Assembly: GCF_039535235.1 (NCBI RefSeq)
Contig: NZ_BAAAWU010000001.1
Coordinates: forward strand, 6,017,001 to 6,081,000
Length of the DNA stretch: 64,000 bases
Direction of reading: 5' to 3'
DNA from: Streptomyces roseoviridis
GTDB taxonomy: Bacteria; Actinomycetota; Actinomycetes; Streptomycetales; Streptomycetaceae
In this document: positions 50,063-58,324 of the stretch, piece by piece
Layout: each line of letters starts with the position of its first letter
Position numbering within the stretch: the stretch's first letter is position 1
The notes under the pieces: generated by a model
What the model was told of the DNA's origin: nothing
Databases searched by the model: none
The model's input: only the letters and a program-made list of their open reading frames with translations
Position numbers and translations under genes: made by a program

Positions 50063-50527
50063 GTGCCGCAGATTCCCGAGAAGATCCACGAGCTCACCGT
50101 CGGCCAGCTCTCCGCGCGCAGCGGGGCGGCCGTCTCGGCCCTGCACTTCTACGAGACCAAGGGCCTGATCCACAGCCGCCGCACCAGCGGCAACCAGCGC
50201 CGCTACAGCCGTGACACGCTGCGCCGGGTCGCCTTCATCCGCGCCGCCCAGCGGGTCGGCATCCCGCTCGCCACCATCCGCGACGCCCTCGCCGAACTCC
50301 CCGAGGAACGCACCCCGACCAACGAGGACTGGGCACGCCTCTCGGCCGCCTGGCGCACCGAGCTCGACGAGCGGATCAAGCAGCTCGGCCGGCTGCGCGA
50401 CCATCTGACGGACTGCATCGGCTGCGGCTGTCTGTCGCTGGAGAACTGCGTGCTGTCCAACCCGGACGACGTGTTCGGCGAACGCCTCACCGGTTCCCGC
50501 CTGATGCCGGAGCGCAAGGAGGCGTAG
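50063..50527 (+). CDS. soxR: Redox-sensing regulator SoxR (MerR family)
   Basis: The 154-residue protein has a MerR helix (LTVGQLSARSGAAVSALHFYETKGLIHSRRTSGNQRRYSRD), a dimerisation coil, and the [2Fe-2S] ligand motif CIGCGCLSLENC (C-x2-C-x-C-x5-C) diagnostic of SoxR. In Streptomyces SoxR responds to redox-active antibiotics such as actinorhodin and activates genes for exporters and oxidoreductases rather than a soxS. GTG 50063 lies seven bases after TAGGCT (50050-50055), so the transcript is probably leaderless. No SoxR box was identified in this window. Confidence 0.95.
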   Translation: MPQIPEKIHELTVGQLSARSGAAVSALHFYETKGLIHSRRTSGNQRRYSRDTLRRVAFIRAAQRVGIPLATIRDALAELPEERTPTNEDWARLSAAWRTELDERIKQLGRLRDHLTDCIGCGCLSLENCVLSNPDDVFGERLTGSRLMPERKEA

Positions 50528-50563
50528 GCGGCCGTCCGGGCCGGGGGCCGGCCGCACGAAGAG

Positions 50564-50602
50564 GAGCAGGGGCCCGCCACCCCCGTGGGAGGGCCCCTGC
50601 TC
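50564..50602. terminator. Long hairpin between soxR and RNA ligase
   Basis: GAGCAGGGGCCC (50564-50575) pairs with GGGCCCCTGCTC (50591-50602); CCAC/GTGG extends the stem inside. It is placed between two convergent genes. Confidence 0.85.
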
Positions 50603-50619
50603 GGCTCACGGCGAGGACG

Positions 50620-51693
50620 TCACTCGTACTCGGTGCCGCCCTTGCGGGTCAGATACGCCGGACTGACCGCCTTCGCGATCGCGCGGCCGCCCAGGACCGG
50701 GCTGTGGCGCTCGGTCACCGGACGGATCACGACCCCCTCGCGCAGGTGCAGGTCACGGCCGGAGACCGTCTCGCGGCCGCTCGCCAGCGCGAGGACCGTG
50801 TCCAGGTCGAACGGGCCGGTGTACAGCCGCGGCACGAGCGGCAGCTCGCCCGGCTCCAGGACGTCGGCCGGGTCCAGCCAGCGGACCTGGCCGTCGATCT
50901 CGGCGGACACGTCGAACAGCGCGTAGCCGAGGCCGTCCTCGGCACGGGCGTTCGCCCCGTACGCCAGGTCCTGCACCCCCGCCCCGTACACCTCGCCGAA
51001 CAGGCCGACCCGGGTCGCGCCCAGCCGCTCGGCGAGCCGGGCCGCGACGGCGGGCAGGCCGTGCCCGAGGACCGCGCGCCAGTACAGGTTGCGCGGATCC
51101 TCCTTGAGGGCTAGGCCCTTGGCGCCGAAGCCCTTGGAGGAGACGAGGACCCGGCCCTCCCCGGCGAGACAGGTGACCAGACAGGCCGTCCCGTGCAGCT
51201 TCTCGGTGAGGACGACCGGCTCGCCCGGCTCGAAGACGTCCGGGAAACGGTGGAGGTTCTCGATGTCGACCCACGGCAGCAGGTCCGGCGCGGCCTCCAC
51301 GTCCCCGCTCATGGTCGGCGGGACCGGCGGCGCCCACTTGGTGATCCCGAGCAGCTCCGCGAAGTCCGTGCCGTCCGCGGCCGCCTGCTTCAGATCCACG
51401 CCGTCCAGCGCCTTCGGCCGGCACACGAGCCCCTGCGACAACTCCCCCCGCAGCCGCACCGCCTTCACCCGGTCCGACGCCTTCCCGGCCAGCCGTCCGG
51501 TGAGTCCCAGCTCCTCGACCAGCTCGGGCGGCAGCACCGCCTGCTCCGGAATGTAGAGCGCCACGTCACCGGTGCGGTAGATCCCCTTGGCGACCACCGC
51601 GCGATAGAGGCCGACCTGCGCCAGCTCCAGCGCGTCGGCGTTCGGGTGGTCGTGGACGGTCAGGGCCTCGGCGGTGACGCGCAGCGTCGACAT
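50620..51693 (-). CDS. ATP-dependent RNA ligase, Rnl5 (DraRnl-like) family
   Basis: The 357-residue protein has an N-terminal OB-fold domain (RVTAEALTVHDHPNADALELAQVG, YIPEQAVLPPELVEELGL) and a nucleotidyltransferase core. Motif I is TEKLHGTA with the adenylated Lys, motif III/IIIa GLFGEVYGAG, motif IV REGVVIRP, and motif V IAKAVSPAYL. This OB-first arrangement is that of Deinococcus DraRnl, which seals 3'-OH/5'-PO4 nicks with an RNA 3' end. Sealing of damaged RNA is the expected role; no dedicated partner gene is alongside. Confidence 0.85.
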   Translation of the reverse strand: MSTLRVTAEALTVHDHPNADALELAQVGLYRAVVAKGIYRTGDVALYIPEQAVLPPELVEELGLTGRLAGKASDRVKAVRLRGELSQGLVCRPKALDGVDLKQAAADGTDFAELLGITKWAPPVPPTMSGDVEAAPDLLPWVDIENLHRFPDVFEPGEPVVLTEKLHGTACLVTCLAGEGRVLVSSKGFGAKGLALKEDPRNLYWRAVLGHGLPAVAARLAERLGATRVGLFGEVYGAGVQDLAYGANARAEDGLGYALFDVSAEIDGQVRWLDPADVLEPGELPLVPRLYTGPFDLDTVLALASGRETVSGRDLHLREGVVIRPVTERHSPVLGGRAIAKAVSPAYLTRKGGTEYE

Positions 51694-51928
51694 GTCAGAA
51701 CTCCGGTCGCTCGGTGTGGTGCGGTCGTGGTCGCGGTCTCGTTCGCGTTCTCATCGACGCACACTGTGCCGGGCCGAAATCCCCTGGCCCACCGATTTGT
51801 CGACTGCTAGCGTCGGTCCTTCGCCGGGCGCGCCGCGCAGCCGGGCGGGTGCGGACACCGCTGTGCCGCCGACGCGTTGCCGCTGCTCACGGTGCCGGAC
51901 GTCGAGGTGCGGGCGGCGCCGGGGTCGC

Positions 51929-52642
51929 CTATGCCGGGACCGTCGCCGCGGCCGGCTCCGCGAGCGCCGCCGAGACCAGTCGAGCGTTGGAGCGGGCCGG
52001 CGAGCCGTCCGGGAGCAGGAGGGTGTCCTCCAGGCCGATGCGGGCGGCGAGGCCCTGCCGGCGGGCGAGGCGCAGGAGCGGCCAGGCGGCGGCGTCCCGG
52101 CCGTGCAGCAGCACCGGGCGGGCGTGCGGGGAGCGGGCGAGGGCCGCCAGGAGGGGGAGCGCCGCGGATTCCGACGCGACCTCGGCGACGGCCCGCAGCA
52201 CCCGCGGAGCCAGGGAGGAGCGGAGGAAGCGGGCCGGACCGTCGGTGTCCGCGCGCAGCACCGCCTCGACGGCGACGCCCAGGTCCAGCAGGGCCGCCGC
52301 GAGGGCCTCCGCGCCCGGCTCGTGCCAGTTGACCGTCGCGCGGTCCGGCAGCACCGTCCAGGACCGCACCCGGGCCAGCCGCCGGACCGGGTCCGGCTCC
52401 GCCCACGCACCCGTCGACACCCCGACCGGCACGTCCACAGCGGCGCGGATCGCGCTCAGCGTGTCCGCGAGCACCCGGGGCGACAGCGTGTCGCTCCCGC
52501 AGGGCGTCTTGGGGTGGACGTGCACGTCCCCCGCGCCGGCGGCGACGGCCGCCGCCGCTGCCTCGGCCATCGCCACCGGGGTCATCGGCACCGCCGCCGC
52601 GTCCCCGGGCCCGCGGCCCCCGTTGAGACAGACCTGGAGCAT
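51929..52642 (-). CDS. BKACE family (DUF849) beta-keto acid cleavage enzyme
   Basis: The 237-residue TIM-barrel protein has start MLQVCLNGGRGPGDAAAVPMTP, metal-binding HVHPK (GAGDVHVHPKTPCGSDTL) and VPVGVSTGAWAEPDPVRR, the BKACE/DUF849 signatures. BKACE enzymes condense a beta-keto acid with acetyl-CoA and cleave it into acetoacetate and a new CoA ester; the substrate varies. It is shorter than typical members (about 270-310 residues), with the C-terminus reduced. The ATG overlaps the upstream stop (TGATG), so expression is coupled to the zinc-ribbon protein. Confidence 0.8.
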   Translation of the reverse strand: MLQVCLNGGRGPGDAAAVPMTPVAMAEAAAAAVAAGAGDVHVHPKTPCGSDTLSPRVLADTLSAIRAAVDVPVGVSTGAWAEPDPVRRLARVRSWTVLPDRATVNWHEPGAEALAAALLDLGVAVEAVLRADTDGPARFLRSSLAPRVLRAVAEVASESAALPLLAALARSPHARPVLLHGRDAAAWPLLRLARRQGLAARIGLEDTLLLPDGSPARSNARLVSAALAEPAAATVPA

Positions 52643-53250
52643 CACGCCACCGAGGCCAGCCGGGGCGACTCACCACGGGTCCTGGCCAGCGCACGCGGCG
52701 TCAGCACCGCGCGCGGTATCAGCACCCCGCAGTCCCCGCACACCGGACCGAACCAGGGGTCGTCCCTGCGCCCCACGCGCCACTCGATCCGCGGCCCCGC
52801 GCACACCGGGCAGTGCTCGCCCGGCCCGCGCCGCAGCGCTTCCACCAGCCGGCCCACCACCTCCGGCAGCGGCTCGCTCGGATGGTGCGCCGGGTCGTCG
52901 CAGCGGGCGACCCCGTTGCCTCCCCAGATCCTGCGGTGCCACTCGTCGAGCCCGCCCGGCCGGCGCAGCCCCCCGTGTTTCTCGCGCCGCCGCCGCTCGG
53001 CGAACTCCCTCTCGTACGCGAGCCACACCGCCCGCGCCGCCTCCAGCTCGTCCAGGGCGGCCATCAGCCGCCGCGGATCGGCCTCCCGGTCCTCGGGACC
53101 GAACCCGTGCCTGCGGCACAAGTGGTCCCAGGTCGCCCGGTGACCGTAAGGAGCGAACCGCTCCAGGCACTTGCGCAGCGAGTACCTCCGCAGCGCCCTG
53201 TCGCTCCCCGGATCGCGTACCTGTCTCGCGAGACTCCGGAACCCGGCCAT
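52642..53250 (-). CDS. Uncharacterised zinc-ribbon protein
   Basis: The 202-residue protein has an N-terminal half that is charged and helical (YSLRKCLERFAPYGHRATWDHLCRRHGFGPED, AARAVWLAYEREFAERRRREK). The C-terminal half holds CPVC and, 20-30 residues on, CGDCG, with PWFGPVCGDCG, a likely zinc ribbon. I do not recognise the family. ATG 53250 has GGAGG eight bases upstream. Coupling to the BKACE gene is seen; a functional link is not known. Confidence 0.6.
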   Translation of the reverse strand: MAGFRSLARQVRDPGSDRALRRYSLRKCLERFAPYGHRATWDHLCRRHGFGPEDREADPRRLMAALDELEAARAVWLAYEREFAERRRREKHGGLRRPGGLDEWHRRIWGGNGVARCDDPAHHPSEPLPEVVGRLVEALRRGPGEHCPVCAGPRIEWRVGRRDDPWFGPVCGDCGVLIPRAVLTPRALARTRGESPRLASVA

Positions 53251-53390
53251 CTCTGCCACCTCCGTCGCTAGCACACCGGCGATATGAGAGGGACGAACGA
53301 GAGACCGATCCTGTTCCATCGCCGGCACCCCCGCGGAAGCCGGATGGCCGGATCCGGACCCCGCGACGGCCGGTGGACGCGGCCCGCTCC

Positions 53391-54632
53391 TCAGCCGAAG
53401 CGGCCCGCCCGCGCCACGAGCCGGGCCAGTTCCTCGTGGCAGATGTCACTGTGCTCGGACACCACCCGCGCCGCGTCCACGCTCGCGCACCCGGACGCGG
53501 GCAGCCCCTCCCGCAGCGCCGCGCCCAGCGTCAGGACGGCCGTGCCCGGTACGGCCTGAACACCGTCGTAGCCGATCGCCCACCAGCGCGGGTCCTCCCT
53601 GCCCAGGACCGACTCGTCGTCGCGGGCGAGCCGGGACGCCAGCGGGTAGAACACCCCCAGTGCCGTGTCACGGTGCGAATGGCAGGCCACCAGCGGTCCG
53701 TCGACCCGCCTCTGGAGGTCCCGCAGGGCGCCCCCGCGACCCGGCTCGTGCGGCAGGCGGGCGGCGAAGGCGTAGTGCGAGAAGGCGCCCTGGAGCAGGG
53801 TCACCGACTTCACCGTGCGGGCACCGGCGGGCAGTCCGCGCAGCGCGTGGGCGACGAGCCGGGCGCCGAAGCTGTGCCCGACGAGATGGACGCGCAAGGC
53901 CGGTGCCGTACGGGCCAGCTCGCCGAGCAGCGGCCCCAGGCCGCGCTCGCCGACCACCCCGGCGCGGCGCTTCATCGTGTAGTACGTGGCCTGCCGCAGC
54001 GCCTCCTTCGCGCCCTTCCACAGGCGCCTCACCCGGTCCCCGCCGAGCAGCGACTCCGCCTCCGGCCCGCCCGGCGGCACGCCCGCGCCGCCGTCGGCCG
54101 CGTCGGCGAACATCCCGAACACCGTCAGCGGATCCCCCAGCAGGAAGGCGGGCGCCGCGGCGACGGCGGGCCCCCGCGCGTGGTCCGCCGCGGGTCCCTC
54201 GGCCGGCACGTCGGGCCCGATGCCCGCCAGGTGCCGCAGCAGCGCCGCGAACTCCGCGAACGCGACCTCCTCGGCCGGTTCCCGCTCGATCAGCTCCGCG
54301 AGCCGGGCCACCACGGCCGTCCGGCCGGGCACGGTCGCGGCGAGCGCCGCGTAGTCGGGGACCGGCTCGTCGGAGAACATCATCGACGGCCAGACGAGCC
54401 CGGCGTAGCCGAGCCGCGCGCCCGGGGCGGCCACGCGCGGGAAGGGCGCGAAGAAGCGGGAGAAGAGCCCCGACGCGACCGACGGCGAGTTGTTCCAGCC
54501 GTGCGAGAAGAGCACCAGGTCCGTGCAGCCGCGGCGGGCCAGGCCGGCGAGCGTCGCCGCCTGGCCGCGCGGGCCGTCACCGTCCTTGTCGAAGACGATC
54601 TCGCGGTACGGATCGACACTCGTCACCGTCAT
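53391..54632 (-). CDS. Alpha/beta-hydrolase-like protein
   Basis: The 413-residue protein has an N-terminal strand LVLFSHGWNNSPS (oxyanion HGW), nucleophile elbow LVGHSFGARLV, and a possible His in ACHSHRDTALGVFYP. A long insertion of about 130 residues separates the strand and the elbow. There is no signal peptide, so it is cytosolic. Lipase or serine-hydrolase activity is expected. An inverted repeat (54637-54706) immediately precedes its start. Confidence 0.65.
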   Translation of the reverse strand: MTVTSVDPYREIVFDKDGDGPRGQAATLAGLARRGCTDLVLFSHGWNNSPSVASGLFSRFFAPFPRVAAPGARLGYAGLVWPSMMFSDEPVPDYAALAATVPGRTAVVARLAELIEREPAEEVAFAEFAALLRHLAGIGPDVPAEGPAADHARGPAVAAAPAFLLGDPLTVFGMFADAADGGAGVPPGGPEAESLLGGDRVRRLWKGAKEALRQATYYTMKRRAGVVGERGLGPLLGELARTAPALRVHLVGHSFGARLVAHALRGLPAGARTVKSVTLLQGAFSHYAFAARLPHEPGRGGALRDLQRRVDGPLVACHSHRDTALGVFYPLASRLARDDESVLGREDPRWWAIGYDGVQAVPGTAVLTLGAALREGLPASGCASVDAARVVSEHSDICHEELARLVARAGRFG

Positions 54633-54636
54633 GGCC

Positions 54637-54706
54637 CCGTCCCTCCGCGTCGAGGTGCGCGCCGCCGCGCGGGCGGCTTTCGGATTCTGCCCGCGCGGAG
54701 GGACGG
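54637..54706. terminator. Long-loop 13-bp inverted repeat
   Basis: CCGTCCCTCCGCG (54637-54649) pairs perfectly with CGCGGAGGGACGG (54694-54706) over 44 bases. On the minus strand it follows the esterase-like gene and precedes the hydrolase gene, so it is either a terminator or a leader structure. Confidence 0.55.
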
Positions 54707-54713
54707 CCAGTCG

Positions 54714-56072
54714 TCAGTCGCGCAGCCGTGCCGCCGAGATCTCGGGGAAGTGCACCAGCGCGTCGTACGAGGACGCGAGCCGCGTCGACGTCACCTCGCC
54801 CGGCCAGGGGTAGGCGGTGCCGATCGAGCGGCTCGGCCTGGCCTCGGACAGCCACGCGCGCGCGGCCGGCGTCGCCGTGCGCAGGTCCAGCAGGTAGGGG
54901 CGCGGCGCGACCCGGTCGAGCACGTGGTCGTTGCTGTCCGGCCCCAGCGGCCCGACGGTGAAGACCCGCACCGGTTCGCCGGGCGCCCCGGTGTCGTGCG
55001 CGTTGAACGAGCCCCGCCCGAAGGTGGTGCCGATGCTCACGTAGTCCCGGCCGAGCGCGTCCCGCAGGAAGGCGCCCTGGAGGCGCGGATACTGCGCGGG
55101 CATCGTCGTCTCGTAGCCGATGTGGCCGTTGTGCGCCGACAGGAGCATCCGGTCGCCGGTCCTGCGCTGCCACCACACCGTGTTCTCGGCCATGACCCGG
55201 TCGCGGTACAGCATCGCCGCCGCCGTGCCGTCCGGTGTGGTGAGGTCATGGGCGTACTCGGTGCCGACCTGGGCGATGGCCCGCGCGTGCTGCACCGCCC
55301 ACGCGTGCGCCTCGCGGGCCGCGCGGTCCTTCCCGGCCGGTTTCCGGCCCTCCAGGAGCGCGAGGGCGCGGTTCACGTCCGCTGCCATCGACCGCCGTTC
55401 GGCGAGCGGCTTGGCCAGATGGGCGTTCATCCAGGCGTCGACCGATACGCCGTCGGCCGGCCGCGAGGACCGGTAGAGGTCCCGGACCCGGGGCAGCAGG
55501 TCCGGGTGGGCCCGGGCCACGTGGCGGGTGACCTCGTCGAAGAGGCCGGGGCCCGCGTAGCCGAGGTCGTTGCCCATGAACCGCACCGGGTGGCCGGGAT
55601 GGCGCAGGTTGTGCTGCCGCATCCAGGTGAACAGGTCCAGGTATTCCTCGGTGTTCCAGAAGCCGTAGGCGTTCTGGAACTCCTCCCGCATGATCTTCCG
55701 GATGTCGCCCTTGCCGTAGCGCACGTAGTCGTCGATCAGCAGGCCGGTGCTCCAGTTGGCCTCCAGGGCGAAGGTCGTGAACCCCTGCTCCTCCACCAGG
55801 CGTTCGAAGACGTGGTGCTTCGTCTCGAAGAACTCGGCGGAACTGTGCGTGGCCTCGCCGAGACCGACCACCTTCGCCGAGCCGACGATCCGCTCCAGGG
55901 CGCGTCCGTCCGTCAGGGGCCGCGCGGTGACGGCGAGTTCGCGGGCCGCGTCACGGGCGGGGCCGGTGGGCGTGCGCTCCGACGCGACGGCTGCGGGCGC
56001 GAGCAGTGCCACGGACAGGGCGGCGACGAGGGCGGCGAGGGGGCGGCGGCGACGCCGCAGGAAAGTGTTCAT
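54714..56072 (-). CDS. Secreted erythromycin-esterase family protein
   Basis: The 452-residue protein has a basic N-terminus and signal peptide (PLAALVAALSVALLAPAAVA-S), then the erythromycin esterase (EreA/EreB) core: KVVGLGEATHSSAEFFETKHHVFERLVEEQGF with the catalytic Glu/His pair, DDYVRYGKGD, HPVRFMGNDLGY, and MLLSAHNGHIGYETT with a further conserved His. Known Ere enzymes are cytosolic; this one is exported, so macrolide hydrolysis is uncertain. AAGGAGG precedes ATG 56072. It follows the DUF1343 gene on the same strand by 86 bases. Confidence 0.88.
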   Translation of the reverse strand: MNTFLRRRRRPLAALVAALSVALLAPAAVASERTPTGPARDAARELAVTARPLTDGRALERIVGSAKVVGLGEATHSSAEFFETKHHVFERLVEEQGFTTFALEANWSTGLLIDDYVRYGKGDIRKIMREEFQNAYGFWNTEEYLDLFTWMRQHNLRHPGHPVRFMGNDLGYAGPGLFDEVTRHVARAHPDLLPRVRDLYRSSRPADGVSVDAWMNAHLAKPLAERRSMAADVNRALALLEGRKPAGKDRAAREAHAWAVQHARAIAQVGTEYAHDLTTPDGTAAAMLYRDRVMAENTVWWQRRTGDRMLLSAHNGHIGYETTMPAQYPRLQGAFLRDALGRDYVSIGTTFGRGSFNAHDTGAPGEPVRVFTVGPLGPDSNDHVLDRVAPRPYLLDLRTATPAARAWLSEARPSRSIGTAYPWPGEVTSTRLASSYDALVHFPEISAARLRD

Positions 56073-56158
56073 GACGTCAGCCTCCTTGCCGAAGGGGGCG
56101 CGACGACAGCCCGCGCGCCCCCGAGCGGCACGGGGGAAAACCCCACCCGCCACGGCCG

Positions 56159-57409
56159 CTAGTGGTACATCAGGTACCCCTTCCGCACCGCGCGGAACGC
56201 CGCCAGGTCCTCCTCCCACGCGCCGACGACCTCGTCCGCCGACGCCCCCGCGTCGATCAGCGTGCGCACCCGGCTCGAACCGGTCAGCTTGTCGATCCAG
56301 CGGTCCGCCCGCCACGCGAAACCGCTCCAGCTGCGCCGCGCGGTGACGAGGAGCGCGATCCCGGTCCGTACCGGGTCGAAGGCCGCCCGGTCGTGCACCA
56401 TCAGCTGCACCCCGCCGACCGTCTTCCCCTGGAACTTGGAGAAGGTCGGCGCGAAGTACGCCTCGCGGAACCGCACGCCCGGCAGGCCGAGGTCGTTCGC
56501 CGCCTGTGCCCACCGACCGTCGACGCCCTCCGCGCCGAGCAGCTCGAACGGGCGGGTGGTGCCGCGGCCCTCGGAGAGGTTGGTGCCCTCGAAGAGACAG
56601 GTGCCGGAGTAGACCAGCGCGGTGTCGGGCGTCGGCATGTTCGGGCTCGGCGGCACCCACGGCAGCCCGGTGGTGTCGAAGAAGTCGGCCCGCCGCCAGC
56701 CGGACACCGCCACCGTCTCCAGCGGCACCGGCGTGGCGAGGAACTCCCCGTTGAACAGCCGGGCCAGCTCCGCCACCGTCATCCCGTGCGCCTGCGCGAT
56801 CGGTTCCCGGCCGACGAAGGTCGCGTACGCCCGGTCCAGGACCGGCCCGAGCGCGGCCCGCCCGGTCACCGGGTTGGGCCGGTCGAGGACGACGAAGCGC
56901 TTGCCCGCCAGCGCGGCCGCCGCCATGCAGTCGTAGAGCGTCCAGATGTACGTGTAGAAGCGGGCGCCCACGTCCTGGATGTCGAAGACCACCGTGTCGA
57001 CGCCCGAGGCCGTGAAGACGTCCGCGAGGGCCCGGCCGCTCTTCAGATACGTGTCGTAGACGGGCAGTCCGGTCGCCGGGTCGTCGTGGCGGCCCTCGGA
57101 GCCGCCCGCCTGGGCGGTGCCCCGGAAGCCGTGCTCGGGCCCGAAGACGGCGGTCAGGTCGACGCGTTCGTCGGCGTGCATGACATCGACGATGTGCCGG
57201 GACTCGGCGGTGATGCCGGTGGGGTTGGTGACCACGCCGACCCGCTGCCCGGCGAGCACGGCGTACCCGTCGGCGGCGAGCCGCTCGAAGCCGGTGCGCA
57301 CCCGGCGGCCACGGCCGGGCGGGGCGTCGGCTGCGGCCGGTGCCGCGGTGGCGGTCGCGGCCGCCATGGCGCCGCCCGCCGCCAGCAGACCTCGTCTGGA
57401 CAGGCTCAT
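56159..57409 (-). CDS. DUF1343 / NamZ-type exo-beta-N-acetylmuramidase, exported
   Basis: The 416-residue protein has an N-terminus MSLSRRGLLAAGGAMAAATA that looks like a twin-arginine-type signal. The core matches DUF1343: RVGVVTNPTGITAESRHIVDVMHADERVDLTAVFGPEHGFRG (split here as NPTGIT and FGPEHGFRG), VFDIQDVGARFYTYIWTLYDCM, VLDRPNPVTG, PSPNMPTPDTALVYSGTCLFEGTNLSEGRGTT, FSKFQGKTVGGVQLMV. NamZ removes non-reducing MurNAc from peptidoglycan fragments for recycling. GGGAGG precedes ATG 57409. It is divergent from the acyl-CoA module. Confidence 0.9.
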   Translation of the reverse strand: MSLSRRGLLAAGGAMAAATATAAPAAADAPPGRGRRVRTGFERLAADGYAVLAGQRVGVVTNPTGITAESRHIVDVMHADERVDLTAVFGPEHGFRGTAQAGGSEGRHDDPATGLPVYDTYLKSGRALADVFTASGVDTVVFDIQDVGARFYTYIWTLYDCMAAAALAGKRFVVLDRPNPVTGRAALGPVLDRAYATFVGREPIAQAHGMTVAELARLFNGEFLATPVPLETVAVSGWRRADFFDTTGLPWVPPSPNMPTPDTALVYSGTCLFEGTNLSEGRGTTRPFELLGAEGVDGRWAQAANDLGLPGVRFREAYFAPTFSKFQGKTVGGVQLMVHDRAAFDPVRTGIALLVTARRSWSGFAWRADRWIDKLTGSSRVRTLIDAGASADEVVGAWEEDLAAFRAVRKGYLMYH

Positions 57410-57512
57410 GCGGAAACCTCCCTGATCGCCTTCCCTGACATGGCCACGCACGCTAGCGCCCGGCGGGCCCGCACGGAACGAGGCGTACCGCCGGACTCTT
57501 CCCGGACCGCAT

Positions 57513-57526
57513 ACCGACCGGTTAGT
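57513..57526. promoter_or_regulatory. ACCGAC-CG-GTTAGT operator
   Basis: It matches the dyad ACCGAC-N2-GTCGGT with four of six bases in the right arm, preceded by CAT (CATACCGAC). It is 34 bases before the SDR start and thus over the promoter of the module. Confidence 0.6.
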
Positions 57527-57559
57527 CTGCCCGCACAGCCGCGACGGGAAGGTGGGCCG

Positions 57560-58324
57560 ATGAGTACGGTGCAGGGCGCTGGAGTGGTCGTCACGGGCGC
57601 GGGAGGCGGCATCGGGGCCGCGCTCGCCCGCCGGTTCGCCGCGGAAGGGGCACGGGTCGTCGTCAACGACCTCGACCCCGGCCGCACCAAGGCCGTCGCC
57701 GACGAGATCGGCGGCATCGCCGTGTCCGGGGACGCCGCCGCCGTGGTCGAGGAGGCCCGGGACGCGCTCGGCGGCGCCGTGGACGTCTGGTGCGCCAACG
57801 CCGGACTGGCCTCGCCCGGCGACGCCTTCGCCGACGAGGAGGTCTGGGCCGCCGCCTGGGACGTCAACGTGATGGCCCACGTACGGGCGGCCCGCGCCCT
57901 GCTGCCCGACTGGCTGGAACGCGGCACCGGGCGCTTCGTGTCCACCGTCTCCGCCGCCGGCCTGCTCACGATGGTGGGCGCCGCCCCGTACAGCGTCTCC
58001 AAGCACGGCGCGTACGCCTTCGCCGAATGGCTCTCGCTCACCTATCGCCACCGCGGCGTCAAGGTGCACGCCATCTGCCCGCAGGGCGTGCGCACGGACA
58101 TGCTGACCGCCGCCGGATCCGCCGGGGAACTCGTGCTCGCCCCCACCGCCATCGAGCCCGAGGACGTCGCCGACGCCCTCTTCGACGCGATCGACGCCGA
58201 CCGCTTCCTCGTCCTGCCCCACCCCGAGGTCGCCGGCTACTACCGGGCCCGGGCCACCGACCCCGAGCGGTGGCTCGGCAACATGAACCACATCCAGCGG
58301 AAGTGGGAAGGAGCGGGCGCGTGA
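57560..58324 (+). CDS. Short-chain dehydrogenase/reductase
   Basis: The 254-residue classical SDR has TGAGGGIGAALARRFAAEGARVVVNDLD (cofactor motif TGxxxGxG), CANAGLASPG, catalytic Ser in STVSAAGLL and YSVSK (Tyr/Lys) at the active site. Asp at the end of beta-2 (NDLD) favours NAD(H). It starts the operon SDR-acyl-CoA ligase-TetR with GTGA overlaps. It probably oxidises a hydroxyacyl intermediate. Confidence 0.92.
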   Translation: MSTVQGAGVVVTGAGGGIGAALARRFAAEGARVVVNDLDPGRTKAVADEIGGIAVSGDAAAVVEEARDALGGAVDVWCANAGLASPGDAFADEEVWAAAWDVNVMAHVRAARALLPDWLERGTGRFVSTVSAAGLLTMVGAAPYSVSKHGAYAFAEWLSLTYRHRGVKVHAICPQGVRTDMLTAAGSAGELVLAPTAIEPEDVADALFDAIDADRFLVLPHPEVAGYYRARATDPERWLGNMNHIQRKWEGAGA

